A stretch of DNA of 6,507 nt from Pseudomonadota bacterium (GCA_023391395.1 JAEWBA010000029.1:1-6507); one strand, 5' to 3'. Positions 1 to 5,902 are shown, numbered from the stretch's first letter. A program made the numbers and translations. Notes: generated by a model not told the origin, from the letters alone.

Positions 1-255
1 GCGCAGTGCAAGGCCGGCAACCAGTACCAGGACCACGCGCGACAGCACGGCGCGGGGATCTTCATAGGCGTCGGGCGAAAACAGGAGCGAGGCCGCTTCC
101 AGCCCGCTGGCGAGAATCATGGCGAAAGCGAGGCCTTGCAGGCCGCGAAGATAGGCGGGGGCGAGTCGCCCAAGCAGCCAGCCGAGCGCGAGCGCAGCTA
201 GCACGCACATGCCGGAGGCAATGCCGAGCGATGCAAAAAAAAGCGGAGGAGTCAT
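1..255 (-). CDS. Membrane protein, N-terminal part only (cut by window edge)
   Basis: A minus-strand frame is open from an ATG at 255-253 to the window start, giving 85 codons with no stop. It begins MTPPLFFASLGIASGMCVLA. Two or three hydrophobic segments are visible, at about residues 5-28, 37-53 and 70-85. They are separated by an arginine-containing turn (GRLAPAYLRG) and by an acidic loop (SPDAYEDPRA). This is the look of an integral inner-membrane domain, such as the N-terminal sensing part of a signalling protein or a small multi-pass protein, but I recognise no specific family. No in-frame ATG, GTG or TTG lies between this start and the upstream stop at 363-361, so 255 is the earliest start. 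No good Shine-Dalgarno precedes it (the upstream bases read TTTTCCTCGCA), so an internal ATG at 210-208 is possible. It is divergent from the thioesterase gene. The reading frame is convincing; the function is unknown. Confidence 0.72.
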   Translation of the reverse strand, partial: MTPPLFFASLGIASGMCVLAALALGWLLGRLAPAYLRGLQGLAFAMILASGLEAASLLFSPDAYEDPRAVLSRVVLVLVAGLALR

Positions 256-320
256 TGCGAGGAAAATGAGAACAGGCGGATGCGCGGACTTGCGCCCCGT
301 CGGGAAAGCGGCGCGCTGCC

Positions 321-436
321 ATGGAAAGCCATGGCGAGGGCACCCCGCAAGGCTGTCATGCTAAGGCATGCACGGGGCCGGCGTCCACGGGACGGGGCGA
401 TTTTTTCCGGCGAATGCCCATGAAATGCCAAAGCAT
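321..436. promoter_or_regulatory. Three similar 12-bp dyads, possible operator cluster
   Basis: Three short inverted repeats share the pattern ATG-S-NAAR-S-CAT: ATGGAAAGCCAT at 321-332, ATGCTAAGGCAT at 358-369 and ATGCCAAAGCAT at 425-436. Each has complementary 4-bp arms around a 4-base A-rich centre. The first extends to a 7-bp perfect stem (318-324 with 329-335) and the second to 5 bp. Start-to-start spacings are 37 and 67 bp. They lie in the gap between divergent genes, where a regulator would bind, or the first two could fold as small tetraloop hairpins in the leader of the minus-strand gene. I do not recognise the consensus as a known operator. The arms are short and three chance hits are possible. 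Confidence 0.3.
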
Positions 437-556
437 CATGCGCCGCCGGTGAAAAGATGCAAAAGAAGGTAGGCTATCCGACAAGCGTGACCGCAATTCA
501 GCGATGCGCTGCCCAATAAACAGGCAATGCCGGCACACTGCCGCTATTGCCATTCC

Positions 557-564
557 GGAGGAGG
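557..564 (+). promoter_or_regulatory. Strong Shine-Dalgarno that fixes the thioesterase start
   Basis: GGAGGAGG lies five bases before the ATG at 570. An in-frame ATG at 504 has no such site and would add 22 residues that do not resemble the family, so 570 is preferred. Confidence 0.85.
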
Positions 565-569
565 AAAGG

Positions 570-1142
570 ATGACGCAGGAAATGGAAGTACTGGAGGCGT
601 GGAGAAAACGCGAAGAGGAAATCCGTGGGGCGTACGGCGATCCGCGCGGCCGCTTCGGTGTCGCCGGCATCGAGCAGGTCGCCGGCAAGAGCGGTTTGCA
701 GATGTTTGAAGATATGTTCAGCGGTGCCTTGCCGATGCCGCCGATTTGCGAAACCCTGGACTTCCTCGCCGTCGAAATTGAGAAGGGCCGCGCGGTGTTT
801 CAGGGGCGTCCGCAATTCCGCCATTACAATCCCATGGGCTCGGTCCATGGCGGCTGGTTCGCCACCCTGCTGGATTCCGCCGTCGGCTGCGCCGTGCATG
901 CGGCACTACCGGCCGGAAAGGCCTATACCACCCTGGAGCTGAAGGTCAACATGCTGCGCGCGCTTACGGACAAGGTGCCGCTGGTACGCGCCGAAGGCAA
1001 GGTCGTGCATCTGGGCGGCCAGACCGCGATTGCCGAAGGCAGAATTTACGATGCCGCCGGCAAGCTGTACGGACATGCCACCACGACCTGCCTGATCTTT
1101 GATTTCCCGGCGGGCGGAAAACAGGAGCGGCCATCAAAATGA
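570..1142 (+). CDS. PaaI-family hotdog-fold acyl-CoA thioesterase
   Basis: The 190-residue product is predicted to hydrolyse acyl-CoA thioesters in the cytoplasm. Residues 1-55 form a charged helical extension. Residues 56-70 contain the family-like PMPPICETLDF entry strand. The hotdog core follows: RHYNPMGSVHGG (84-95), the active-site helix with H93-G94-G95 and D102 at the nine-residue spacing seen in E. coli PaaI, then TTLELKVNMLRAL (120-132) and the final strands GQTAIAEGRIYD and HATTTCLIF. The long N-terminal extension and the YNPxGxxHGG form match the proteobacterial TIGR00369-like subgroup rather than the roughly 140-residue PaaI itself, so phenylacetate-pathway membership is not implied. 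The natural acyl-CoA substrate is unknown. The gene stands alone, with no pathway partner beside it. Family assignment is firm; substrate is not. Confidence 0.92.
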   Translation: MTQEMEVLEAWRKREEEIRGAYGDPRGRFGVAGIEQVAGKSGLQMFEDMFSGALPMPPICETLDFLAVEIEKGRAVFQGRPQFRHYNPMGSVHGGWFATLLDSAVGCAVHAALPAGKAYTTLELKVNMLRALTDKVPLVRAEGKVVHLGGQTAIAEGRIYDAAGKLYGHATTTCLIFDFPAGGKQERPSK

Positions 1143-1391
1143 TGGCGAAAGTGTTGCGCCGCCCTGCAGCAGCACTTGCACCGGGCGCGCACACATTTGC
1201 CAGCTTGTGCCGTGGTGCAGGCGGACGGCATGCTGTCCGCAGACGCCGTTCCATCTTGGCCCATAGCGCTTTGCTCGATGTGGATGGACCCGCCCTCACC
1301 TTGCCGCATTCTTCTTCCGCGACGGCACGCGGCCGGAGATGCGGCCGTTTCACGAAGATGACTACCTCTTTGCGTGGCCGCCCTGTCACCG
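1143..1391 (+). other. Spacer between the thioesterase and sstT, possible coding remnant
   Basis: I assign no gene here. A plus-strand frame starts at an ATG overlapping the thioesterase stop (ATGA at 1139-1142) and runs 89 codons to a stop at 1406-1408, overlapping the sstT start. Its translation is arginine-rich and resembles nothing I know. Three short stretches in three different plus-strand frames look more coding-like, with G or C mostly in third position: roughly 1186-1260 (VVQADGMLSADAVPSW), 1268-1308 (ALLDVDGPALTLP) and 1309-1385 ([19 protein letters not shown]). This could be a decayed gene with frameshifts, or chance in GC-rich DNA. No clear sstT promoter is visible. Confidence 0.3.
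1221..1240. repeat. 20-bp near-perfect palindrome
   Basis: GCGGACGGCATGCTGTCCGC is a dyad with one mismatched symmetric pair (G at 1227 against T at 1234). As RNA it gives a GCGGAC/GTCCGC stem with an 8-base loop. It lies 79 bases after the thioesterase stop and about 150 bases before sstT. No T-run follows, so it could be a weak terminator, an operator or neither. Confidence 0.4.
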
Positions 1392-2642
1392 ATGCCCAAC
1401 ATGCCTGAACTTCGCCGCCTCTCCTTCTTGCAACCGGTCCTGCGCGCGAGCCTGGTCACGCAGATCGCCATCGGCCTGGTGGCCGGCCTCGTGCTGGCCT
1501 TACTTTATCCGCCGGCAGCGGCGGCCTGCGCATTTCTGGGCACCCTGTTCGTCAGCGCGCTCAAGGCGGTGGCACCGGTGCTGGTGTTCGTACTGGTGAT
1601 GTCTTCCATCGGCAATCACAAGCAGGGTCAGCAGACGCATATCCGGCCGATTCTCTTTTTGTATTTGTTGAGCACCTTCTCGGCCGCCGTGCTGGCGGTG
1701 ATTGTCAGCTTTGCCCTGCCTTCAACGCTGAGCCTGAATGTGCCCGCATCTACGGCAGCGCCGCCCGGCGGCATCGGCGACGTGTTGAACAACCTGTTGC
1801 TGAGCGTGGTGGACAATCCGGTGAATGCACTCCTGAACGGCAACTTCATCGGCATCCTAGCCTGGGCGGTGGCCCTTGGCCTGACGCTGCGGCATGCCGG
1901 CGAGGGCACACGCGTGGCGGTGAGCGATCTGGCGCATGGCGTGTCGACCATCGTCAGGATGGTGATCCGGCTGGCGCCGCTGGGCATCTTTGGACTGGTT
2001 GCCGCCACCTTTGCCGAGGAAGGGCTGGGAGCGCTGCTGGGCTATGTACGCCTGCTTGCCGTACTGCTCGGCTGCATGCTGTTCGTCGCGCTGGTCATCA
2101 ATCCCGCCATCGTTTACTGGAAGATCCGGCGCAATCCCTATCCGCTGGTATTGACCTGTTTGCGCGAGAGCGGCATCACTGCCTTTTTCACGCGCAGCTC
2201 GGCGGCCAATATCCCGGTGAACCTGCAATTGTGCAAGCGCCTCGGGCTGCATGAAGACACTTATTCGGTATCGATCCCACTGGGTGCCACCATCAACATG
2301 GCTGGCGCCGCGATCACCATCACGGTGCTGACCATGGCGGCGGTCAATACGCTGGATATCCAAGTCGATATTTCCAGCGCCATCCTGTTAAGCGTGGTCG
2401 CGGCAGTGTGTGCCTGCGGCGCCTCTGGCGTGGCCGGCGGCTCGCTGCTCCTGATTCCCCTGGCTTGCGGATTGTTCGGCATTCCCGCCGAAGTCGCCAT
2501 GCAGGTGGTGGCAATCGGCTTTGTCATTTCCATCCTGCAGGACGCGGCCGAAACGGCGCTGAACTCCTCCAGCGACGTGTTGTTTACCGCCGCTGCCTGT
2601 ATCGCAGCTGGCGACGTCGATCCGCCCGCAGTGGAAGCCTAA
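1392..2642 (+). CDS. sstT: Na+/serine-threonine symporter SstT (DAACS family)
   Basis: SstT imports L-serine and L-threonine across the inner membrane using the sodium gradient. The product has 416 residues against 414 in E. coli and aligns with it by eye along its whole length. Shared blocks include [32 protein letters not shown], the HP1 hairpin motif [11 protein letters not shown] (about 267-277), the TM7 sodium-site motif [13 protein letters not shown] (302-314), the HP2 loop [18 protein letters not shown] (342-359) and the TM8 block [17 protein letters not shown] (387-403). The SSAANIP and NMAGA forms separate SstT from the glutamate/dicarboxylate carriers of the same family. The start is uncertain: GTG 1374, ATG 1392 and ATG 1401 are all in frame after a stop at 1359-1361, and none has a good ribosome site. 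ATG 1392 or 1401 gives the usual length. The gene is single and converges on the HxlR gene. Confidence 0.96.
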   Translation: MPNMPELRRLSFLQPVLRASLVTQIAIGLVAGLVLALLYPPAAAACAFLGTLFVSALKAVAPVLVFVLVMSSIGNHKQGQQTHIRPILFLYLLSTFSAAVLAVIVSFALPSTLSLNVPASTAAPPGGIGDVLNNLLLSVVDNPVNALLNGNFIGILAWAVALGLTLRHAGEGTRVAVSDLAHGVSTIVRMVIRLAPLGIFGLVAATFAEEGLGALLGYVRLLAVLLGCMLFVALVINPAIVYWKIRRNPYPLVLTCLRESGITAFFTRSSAANIPVNLQLCKRLGLHEDTYSVSIPLGATINMAGAAITITVLTMAAVNTLDIQVDISSAILLSVVAAVCACGASGVAGGSLLLIPLACGLFGIPAEVAMQVVAIGFVISILQDAAETALNSSSDVLFTAAACIAAGDVDPPAVEA

Positions 2643-2723
2643 GGGCGATCACTCCGGTCCGTGTCGGCAGCGTATACCGGGTCGGCCTGCCTTCTTCGCC
2701 GCTGAAGTCATCACACCAGAGCG

Positions 2724-3173
2724 CTAGCGCACCAGCAAGGGGTCCTTGCCGCCGAACAGCGAGCCACCGCTGCGCACCTTGTCTTGGATCAGCTGGAACA
2801 TCTGATCTCGGTTGGCATACACCGCGGCGACAAACTGCTGTGGCGCAGTCGTCTCCGGATCGTGCTGGGCGCTCCATCCCGACATTTCCAGCAGAATGGG
2901 GATCAGGCCCAAGCCTTTTTCCGTCAGGGTGTAGATCTCCCTGCGGCGGTCGCTTTCATGCGGTTCCTTCCTGAGTATCCCCTTTTGCTCCAGGTGTGCC
3001 AGGCGCGCGGCCAGCACATTGGTGGCGATGCCCTCGCCAGAATCGAGAAATTCGCTGTAGGTCTTTTTGCCCCAAAACACGATGTCGCGCACGATCAGCA
3101 GCGACCAGGTATCGCCGAAGGTTTCCAGTGCGTAATTCACCGGGCAGTGCGATTTGTTTTCTGCTCGTTTCAT
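2724..3173 (-). CDS. HxlR-family winged-helix transcriptional regulator
   Basis: The 149-residue product is a DNA-binding regulator with one HxlR winged-helix domain (about residues 8-100). Family marks are CPVNYALETFGDTWSLLIVRDI (10-31), the loop TYSEFLDSGEGIATNVLAARLAHLEQKGIL containing the recognition helix, and the wing ESDRRREIYTLTEKG. C10 is the conserved N-terminal cysteine that acts as a redox or electrophile sensor in relatives such as Bacillus YodB and HypR. It is the only cysteine, so sensing would need a disulphide between subunits or alkylation. The C-terminal 45 residues are helical and probably support dimerisation. An ATG 12 bases further upstream (3185) is also in frame. Neither start has a clear Shine-Dalgarno; 3173 gives the more usual MKRxENKSxCPV beginning. 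The gene is divergent from the MFS-VOC-SRPBCC unit, its likely target, and probably also represses itself. Confidence 0.92.
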   Translation of the reverse strand: MKRAENKSHCPVNYALETFGDTWSLLIVRDIVFWGKKTYSEFLDSGEGIATNVLAARLAHLEQKGILRKEPHESDRRREIYTLTEKGLGLIPILLEMSGWSAQHDPETTAPQQFVAAVYANRDQMFQLIQDKVRSGGSLFGGKDPLLVR

Positions 3174-3191
3174 AGGTGCGATCATAACACG

Positions 3192-3206
3192 CTTGCATTA
3201 TGCAAG
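3192..3206. promoter_or_regulatory. Probable HxlR operator (7-1-7 perfect dyad)
   Basis: CTTGCATTATGCAAG is a perfect inverted repeat of 7-bp arms around one T, in the gap between the HxlR gene and the MFS unit. It overlaps the -35 hexamer of the plus-strand promoter and lies 19 bases before the HxlR start, so a dimer bound here could block both promoters. HxlR proteins usually bind such dyads close to their own gene. Assignment to this regulator is inferred from position. Confidence 0.6.
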
Positions 3207-3220
3207 TGAATCGTTATACT
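3194..3220 (+). promoter_or_regulatory. Promoter of the MFS-VOC-SRPBCC unit
   Basis: TTGCAT (3194-3199) and TATACT (3215-3220) match sigma-70 -35 and -10 hexamers well, with a short 15-base spacer. Transcription would start near 3227, about 25 bases before the leader frame and 75 before the MFS start. The short spacer and the dyad across the -35 box fit a regulated promoter. On the other strand TTCACT and TTATGA with 17 bases between them could serve the HxlR gene, giving a very short leader. Confidence 0.55.
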
Positions 3221-3250
3221 TTGCCAAAACAACAAACCGAAAGGAAATCC

Positions 3251-3304
3251 ATGAGCACGCCATCCGCCGCCTCGCTACAAGACTGCACGGGAGAGCGCCC
3301 ATGA
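3251..3304 (+). CDS. Possible 17-residue leader peptide coupled to the MFS gene
   Basis: An ATG at 3251 is preceded by AAAGGAAA at 3240-3247, a better-placed ribosome site than most in this window. It opens a 17-codon frame, MSTPSAASLQDCTGERP. Its TGA (3302-3304) overlaps the MFS start as ATGA, the classic arrangement for translational coupling. It is downstream of the predicted transcription start, so it would be on the mRNA. It may be a regulatory leader peptide controlling efflux-gene translation, or the ancestral N-terminus of the transporter now out of frame after an indel. The MFS gene also has its own ribosome site, GGGAGAG at 3289-3295, inside the leader. The product is not recognised. 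Confidence 0.42.
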   Translation: MSTPSAASLQDCTGERP

Positions 3305-4737
3305 TCATCGACCACAGCAAGCGTTGGGTGGCGCTCTGCCTGCTTTGCCTGGGCGACCTGATGATCGTGCTCGATTCGACCATTGTGAATGTCGCGCTGC
3401 CCTCGATCCGCGCCGACCTCGGCTTTTCGGAAACCGAGTTGGTCTGGGTAGTGAACGCCTACATGCTGAACTTCGGCGGCTTCCTGCTATTGGGCGGGCG
3501 GCTGGGCGACCTGTTCGGGCAGCGCCGCCTGTTCCTGCTCGGAATCGCCGCCTTCACTCTGGCTTCGCTCGCCTGCGGACTGGCGCAATCGCAGACCGTG
3601 CTGATCGCCGCGCGTGCGGCGCAGGGTGTGGCAGGTGCCGTCGTCTCGGCGGTGGCGCTGTCGCTGATCATGAACCTGTTCACCGATCCGGGCGAGCGGG
3701 CAAAAGCCATGGGCGTATTCGGCTTTGTCATGGCCGGTGGCGGCAGCCTCGGCGTATTGCTCGGCGGCGTTCTCACCGACGCGCTCAACTGGCACTGGAT
3801 TTTCCTGGTCAACCTGCCGATCGGTGCCGCCGTGTTCGCGCTCTGCATGGTCTACCTGCCGGCCGCGCGCGGTTCGGCTGCCGGTCAGCGGCTCGATGTC
3901 GCCGGCGCGGTCACGGTTACCGCCTCGCTGATGATCGCCGTCTATGCCATCGTCAATGGCAATGAAGCCGGCTGGACCTCGTTCCGCACGCTGGCGCTGC
4001 TGGCCATCGCGGCGCTGCTGTTTGCTTCCTTCCTCGCCATCGAGGCACGCATTGCCGCGCCGCTGGTGCCCTTGCGCATCTTCCGCTTGCGCAATGTCGC
4101 CGTCGCCAACGTGGTTGGCATACTGTGGTCGGCCGCAATGTTTGCCTGGTTCTTCCTCGCCGCGCTCTACCTGCAACAGGTGCTGGGCTATACGCCCTTG
4201 CAGGTCGGCCTGGCTTTCCTGCCGGCCAACCTCATCATGGGCGTGTTCTCGCTTGGCCTGTCGGCCAAGCTCGTGATGCGCTACGGCACCCGGCTACCGC
4301 TGGCAAGCGGCATGCTTCTGATTGCGGCTGGCCTCGCCTGCTTTGCACGCGCGCCGCTCGACGGCAATTTCCTGATCGACGTGTTGCCGGGCATGCTGCT
4401 GCTCGGCTTGGGAGCCGGCAATGCCTTCAATCCGGTGCTGTTGGTGGCCATGAGCGAAGTTGAACCAAGCGAATCCGGGCTGGCCTCAGGCGTCGTCAAT
4501 ACCGCCTTCATGATGGGCGGCGCGCTCGGCCTGGCTGTCCTTGCCAGCCTGGCAGCCGCCCGTAGCGAAAGCCTGGCGGCCGCCGGCACCGACGCTCTGG
4601 CCGCGCTCAATGGAGGCTATCAGGCGGCTTTTGCCGCCGGTGCGGTCTTCGCTGCCGCGGCTGCCCTGCTCAGCGCCACGATGCTCGGTGCCGGCATACA
4701 GGCACCGGCGCCGGAAGACGCCGCAACCGCATCCTGA
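3301..4737 (+). CDS. DHA2-family (EmrB/QacA-type) drug efflux MFS transporter
   Basis: The 478-residue integral membrane protein should export a hydrophobic drug or toxic metabolite by proton antiport. Hydrophobic segments fit the 14-helix DHA2 plan. TM1 carries motif D1, LDSTIVNVALPSI (24-36), with D25. The loop after TM2 has motif A, GGRLGDLFGQRR (65-76). TM4 has the motif B arginine (R105 in LIAARAAQGVAGA). TM5 has the antiporter motif C, FGFVMAGGGSLGVLLGGVLTD (140-160), followed by NWHWIFLVNLPIG, typical of this subfamily. The start at 3301 follows GGGAGAG and gives a standard N-terminus. The same frame is open back to 3154, but those codons overlap the HxlR gene and the promoter and are not family-like. 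No EmrA-type adaptor gene adjoins, so it probably acts alone in the inner membrane. It is the first large gene of a unit with VOC and SRPBCC genes. Confidence 0.95.
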   Translation: MIIDHSKRWVALCLLCLGDLMIVLDSTIVNVALPSIRADLGFSETELVWVVNAYMLNFGGFLLLGGRLGDLFGQRRLFLLGIAAFTLASLACGLAQSQTVLIAARAAQGVAGAVVSAVALSLIMNLFTDPGERAKAMGVFGFVMAGGGSLGVLLGGVLTDALNWHWIFLVNLPIGAAVFALCMVYLPAARGSAAGQRLDVAGAVTVTASLMIAVYAIVNGNEAGWTSFRTLALLAIAALLFASFLAIEARIAAPLVPLRIFRLRNVAVANVVGILWSAAMFAWFFLAALYLQQVLGYTPLQVGLAFLPANLIMGVFSLGLSAKLVMRYGTRLPLASGMLLIAAGLACFARAPLDGNFLIDVLPGMLLLGLGAGNAFNPVLLVAMSEVEPSESGLASGVVNTAFMMGGALGLAVLASLAAARSESLAAAGTDALAALNGGYQAAFAAGAVFAAAAALLSATMLGAGIQAPAPEDAATAS

Positions 4738-4765
4738 TTTTCCCGACCCTGCAAAGGAGAAAGCC

Positions 4766-5185
4766 GTGCAAGTCCAGCCCTATCTTTTCTTCGCCGGCCG
4801 CTGTGCCGAGGCTGTCGAGTTCTACCGGAAGGCGCTCGGCGCCGAGGTGGACATGATGATGCGTTACAAGGATAGCCCCGAGATGCCGCCGCCCGACATG
4901 TGCCCCCCAGGTTCGGAGGAGCACATCATGCATGTGAGCCTGCGCATCGGCGACAGCGTGGTGATGGCTTCCGATGACCCTACCGCCGACAAGCCGGACT
5001 TCAGCGGCTTTTCCCTATCGCTGTCGGCTGTGGACGAAGCCGAAGCGGAACGCCTGTTTGCCGTGCTCGCAGAAGGCGGCGAGGTGCGCGTGCCCCTGGC
5101 CAAGACCTTTTTCTCGCCGCGCTTCGGCATGCTTCAGGACCGTTTTGGCGTGCCCTGGATGGTCGTTGTGCCGCAAGAACAGTGA
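4766..5185 (+). CDS. VOC-family protein, PhnB/YjdN-like (glyoxalase/bleomycin-resistance fold)
   Basis: The 139-residue cytoplasmic protein has the paired beta-alpha-beta-beta-beta fold of the vicinal-oxygen-chelate superfamily. Family marks close to E. coli PhnB are QPYLFFAGRCAEAVEFYRKALGAE (4-27), EEHIMHVSLRIGDSVVMASD (51-70), SGFSLSLSAVDEAEAERLF (80-98) and the ending FGMLQDRFGVPWMVVV (120-135). Members bind or modify small molecules, some with a metal. This subgroup has no agreed reaction and is not proven to act in phosphonate use. The start is a GTG fixed by AGGAG at 4755-4759, six bases upstream, and by the fold beginning at residue 2. The MFS stop is 28 bases before it, so the genes are almost surely co-transcribed. 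Next to an efflux gene, binding or inactivating the exported compound is a plausible role. Confidence 0.9.
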   Translation: MQVQPYLFFAGRCAEAVEFYRKALGAEVDMMMRYKDSPEMPPPDMCPPGSEEHIMHVSLRIGDSVVMASDDPTADKPDFSGFSLSLSAVDEAEAERLFAVLAEGGEVRVPLAKTFFSPRFGMLQDRFGVPWMVVVPQEQ

Positions 5186-5222
5186 TGCCTCAAAGACCCA
5201 CCATCCATAAGAGGAGATAAGC

Positions 5223-5669
5223 ATGCCTGGAAATACCGTTCGCCTTCACCGTGTTCTGAAGGCCAGCCCCGAGAAAATCTATCGCGCCTTTCTGGACCCT
5301 GACGCCATGGTCAAATGGCTGCCGCCCCATGGCTTCACCGGCAAGGTGCATCAAGCCGACGCCAAGGTGGGCGGTTCCTACAAGATGTCGTTTACGAACT
5401 TCAGCACGGGAACCAGTCATGCCTTCGGCGGACAATATCTGGAACTGGTGCCGAACGAGCGCCTGCGCTACTCGGACAAGTTCGATGATCCCAATTTGCC
5501 GGGCGAGATGCAGACCACCGTATCGCTGAAGAAAGTGTCCTGTGGAACGGAGCTGGAAGTGGTGCAGGAAGGCATCCCCGAAGTCATTCCCGTGGAAGCC
5601 TGCTATCTCGGCTGGCAGGAGTCGCTCATGCTGCTGGCGCAACTGGTCGAACCGGAAATTCCGGGCTAG
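5223..5669 (+). CDS. SRPBCC/AHSA1-domain protein
   Basis: The 148-residue protein is one START-like (SRPBCC) domain, a helix-grip fold with a deep hydrophobic ligand pocket. Marks of the bacterial AHSA1 branch are HRVLKASPEKIYRAFLDPDAMVKWLPP (9-35), VGGSYKMSF (49-57), GGQYLELVPNERLRYSDKF (69-87), the strands TTVSLKKVSCGTELEVVQEGIP (98-119) and the final helix GWQESLMLLAQLVE (130-143). The domain is named for its likeness to the Hsp90 co-chaperone Aha1, but bacterial members generally have no shown Hsp90 role and are thought to bind lipophilic molecules. GAGGAG at 5211-5216 sets the ATG start six bases on. It is 37 bases after the VOC gene and last in the unit, followed by a hairpin. A cytoplasmic ligand-binding role for the compound handled by the transporter is inferred, not shown. 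Confidence 0.9.
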   Translation: MPGNTVRLHRVLKASPEKIYRAFLDPDAMVKWLPPHGFTGKVHQADAKVGGSYKMSFTNFSTGTSHAFGGQYLELVPNERLRYSDKFDDPNLPGEMQTTVSLKKVSCGTELEVVQEGIPEVIPVEACYLGWQESLMLLAQLVEPEIPG

Positions 5670-5700
5670 CAAACCGGCTGCGAACGAGTCCGCCGCATTA

Positions 5701-5743
5701 AGCCGCCGTGCCGGCACTCCACTCGTCATGCCGGCTGGCGGCT
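5701..5743 (+). terminator. Long hairpin after the SRPBCC gene, probable terminator
   Basis: Arms at 5701-5716 and 5729-5743 pair as 7 bp (AGCCGCC/GGCGGCT), a small internal bulge (GT against T), then 7 bp (GCCGGCA/TGCCGGC) around a 12-base loop. The stem is very GC-rich and begins 31 bases after the stop codon. No proper T-run follows (the next bases are CACTACATTATTCCCGCTTTT), so termination may be imperfect or the hairpin may mainly protect the mRNA 3' end. Confidence 0.5.
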
Positions 5744-5902
5744 CACTACATTATTCCCGCTTTTCGTCGCAAAGCGCGTGTGCGGGCGACCAGAGAGGAA
5801 CATAATTTTCCGCCTGACCAATCAAGAGAGAAAGCATTGCCGGCCGGAGCTCGCAGGAACGCATTGCCCCGGTCGCGCCTTGCTGGTGGCCGTGTGACCA
5901 AG

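Larger units (their letters stand above)
256..569. other. Divergent intergenic region with no supported gene
   Basis: About 310 bases lie between the minus-strand membrane protein and the plus-strand thioesterase. Short frames here have arginine/alanine-rich, low-complexity translations and look like chance frames. The region should carry promoters for both genes, but I found no convincing -35/-10 pair on either strand. It holds three related 12-bp dyads (listed separately). A T6 run at 401-406 sits a few bases after a weak 5-bp stem (382-394), too poor to call a terminator. The purine-rich ribosome site of the thioesterase closes the region. Confidence 0.6.

Noticed and set aside
382..406. 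Terminator-like stem followed by T6
   Set aside because: The stem has only 5 bp, six bases separate it from the T-run, and no plus-strand gene lies upstream to be terminated.
504..569. Upstream ATG extension of the thioesterase
   Set aside because: The added 22 residues are not family-like and the strong ribosome site GGAGGAGG lies directly before the ATG at 570.
2643..2723. Terminator between the convergent sstT and HxlR genes
   Set aside because: Only a 5-bp GGCAG/CTGCC pairing with a 16-base loop and a 10-bp palindrome over the HxlR stop codon (2721-2730) were found; neither is a convincing terminator.
3154..3300. Extension of the MFS gene into the HxlR gene
   Set aside because: The extra 49 codons would cross the promoter, the dyad and the HxlR start; the family N-terminus begins at 3301.
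3487..4176. Long minus-strand frame opposite the MFS gene (229 codons)
   Set aside because: Its glutamine- and arginine-rich, low-complexity translation is the usual antisense shadow of a GC-rich membrane-protein gene.
4541..4765. Longer VOC frame starting inside the MFS gene
   Set aside because: The upstream part is an out-of-frame shadow of the MFS C-terminus; the GTG at 4766 has a good ribosome site and begins the fold.
5190..5729. Minus-strand frame of 179 codons opposite the SRPBCC gene
   Set aside because: The SRPBCC frame has a ribosome site and clear family motifs; the antisense product resembles nothing and would start inside the terminator hairpin.
5834..5868. Direct repeat GCATTGCC at 5834-5841 and 5861-5868
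   Set aside because: Eight bases repeated once, 27 bases apart, is weak and not phased with the DNA helix; likely chance.
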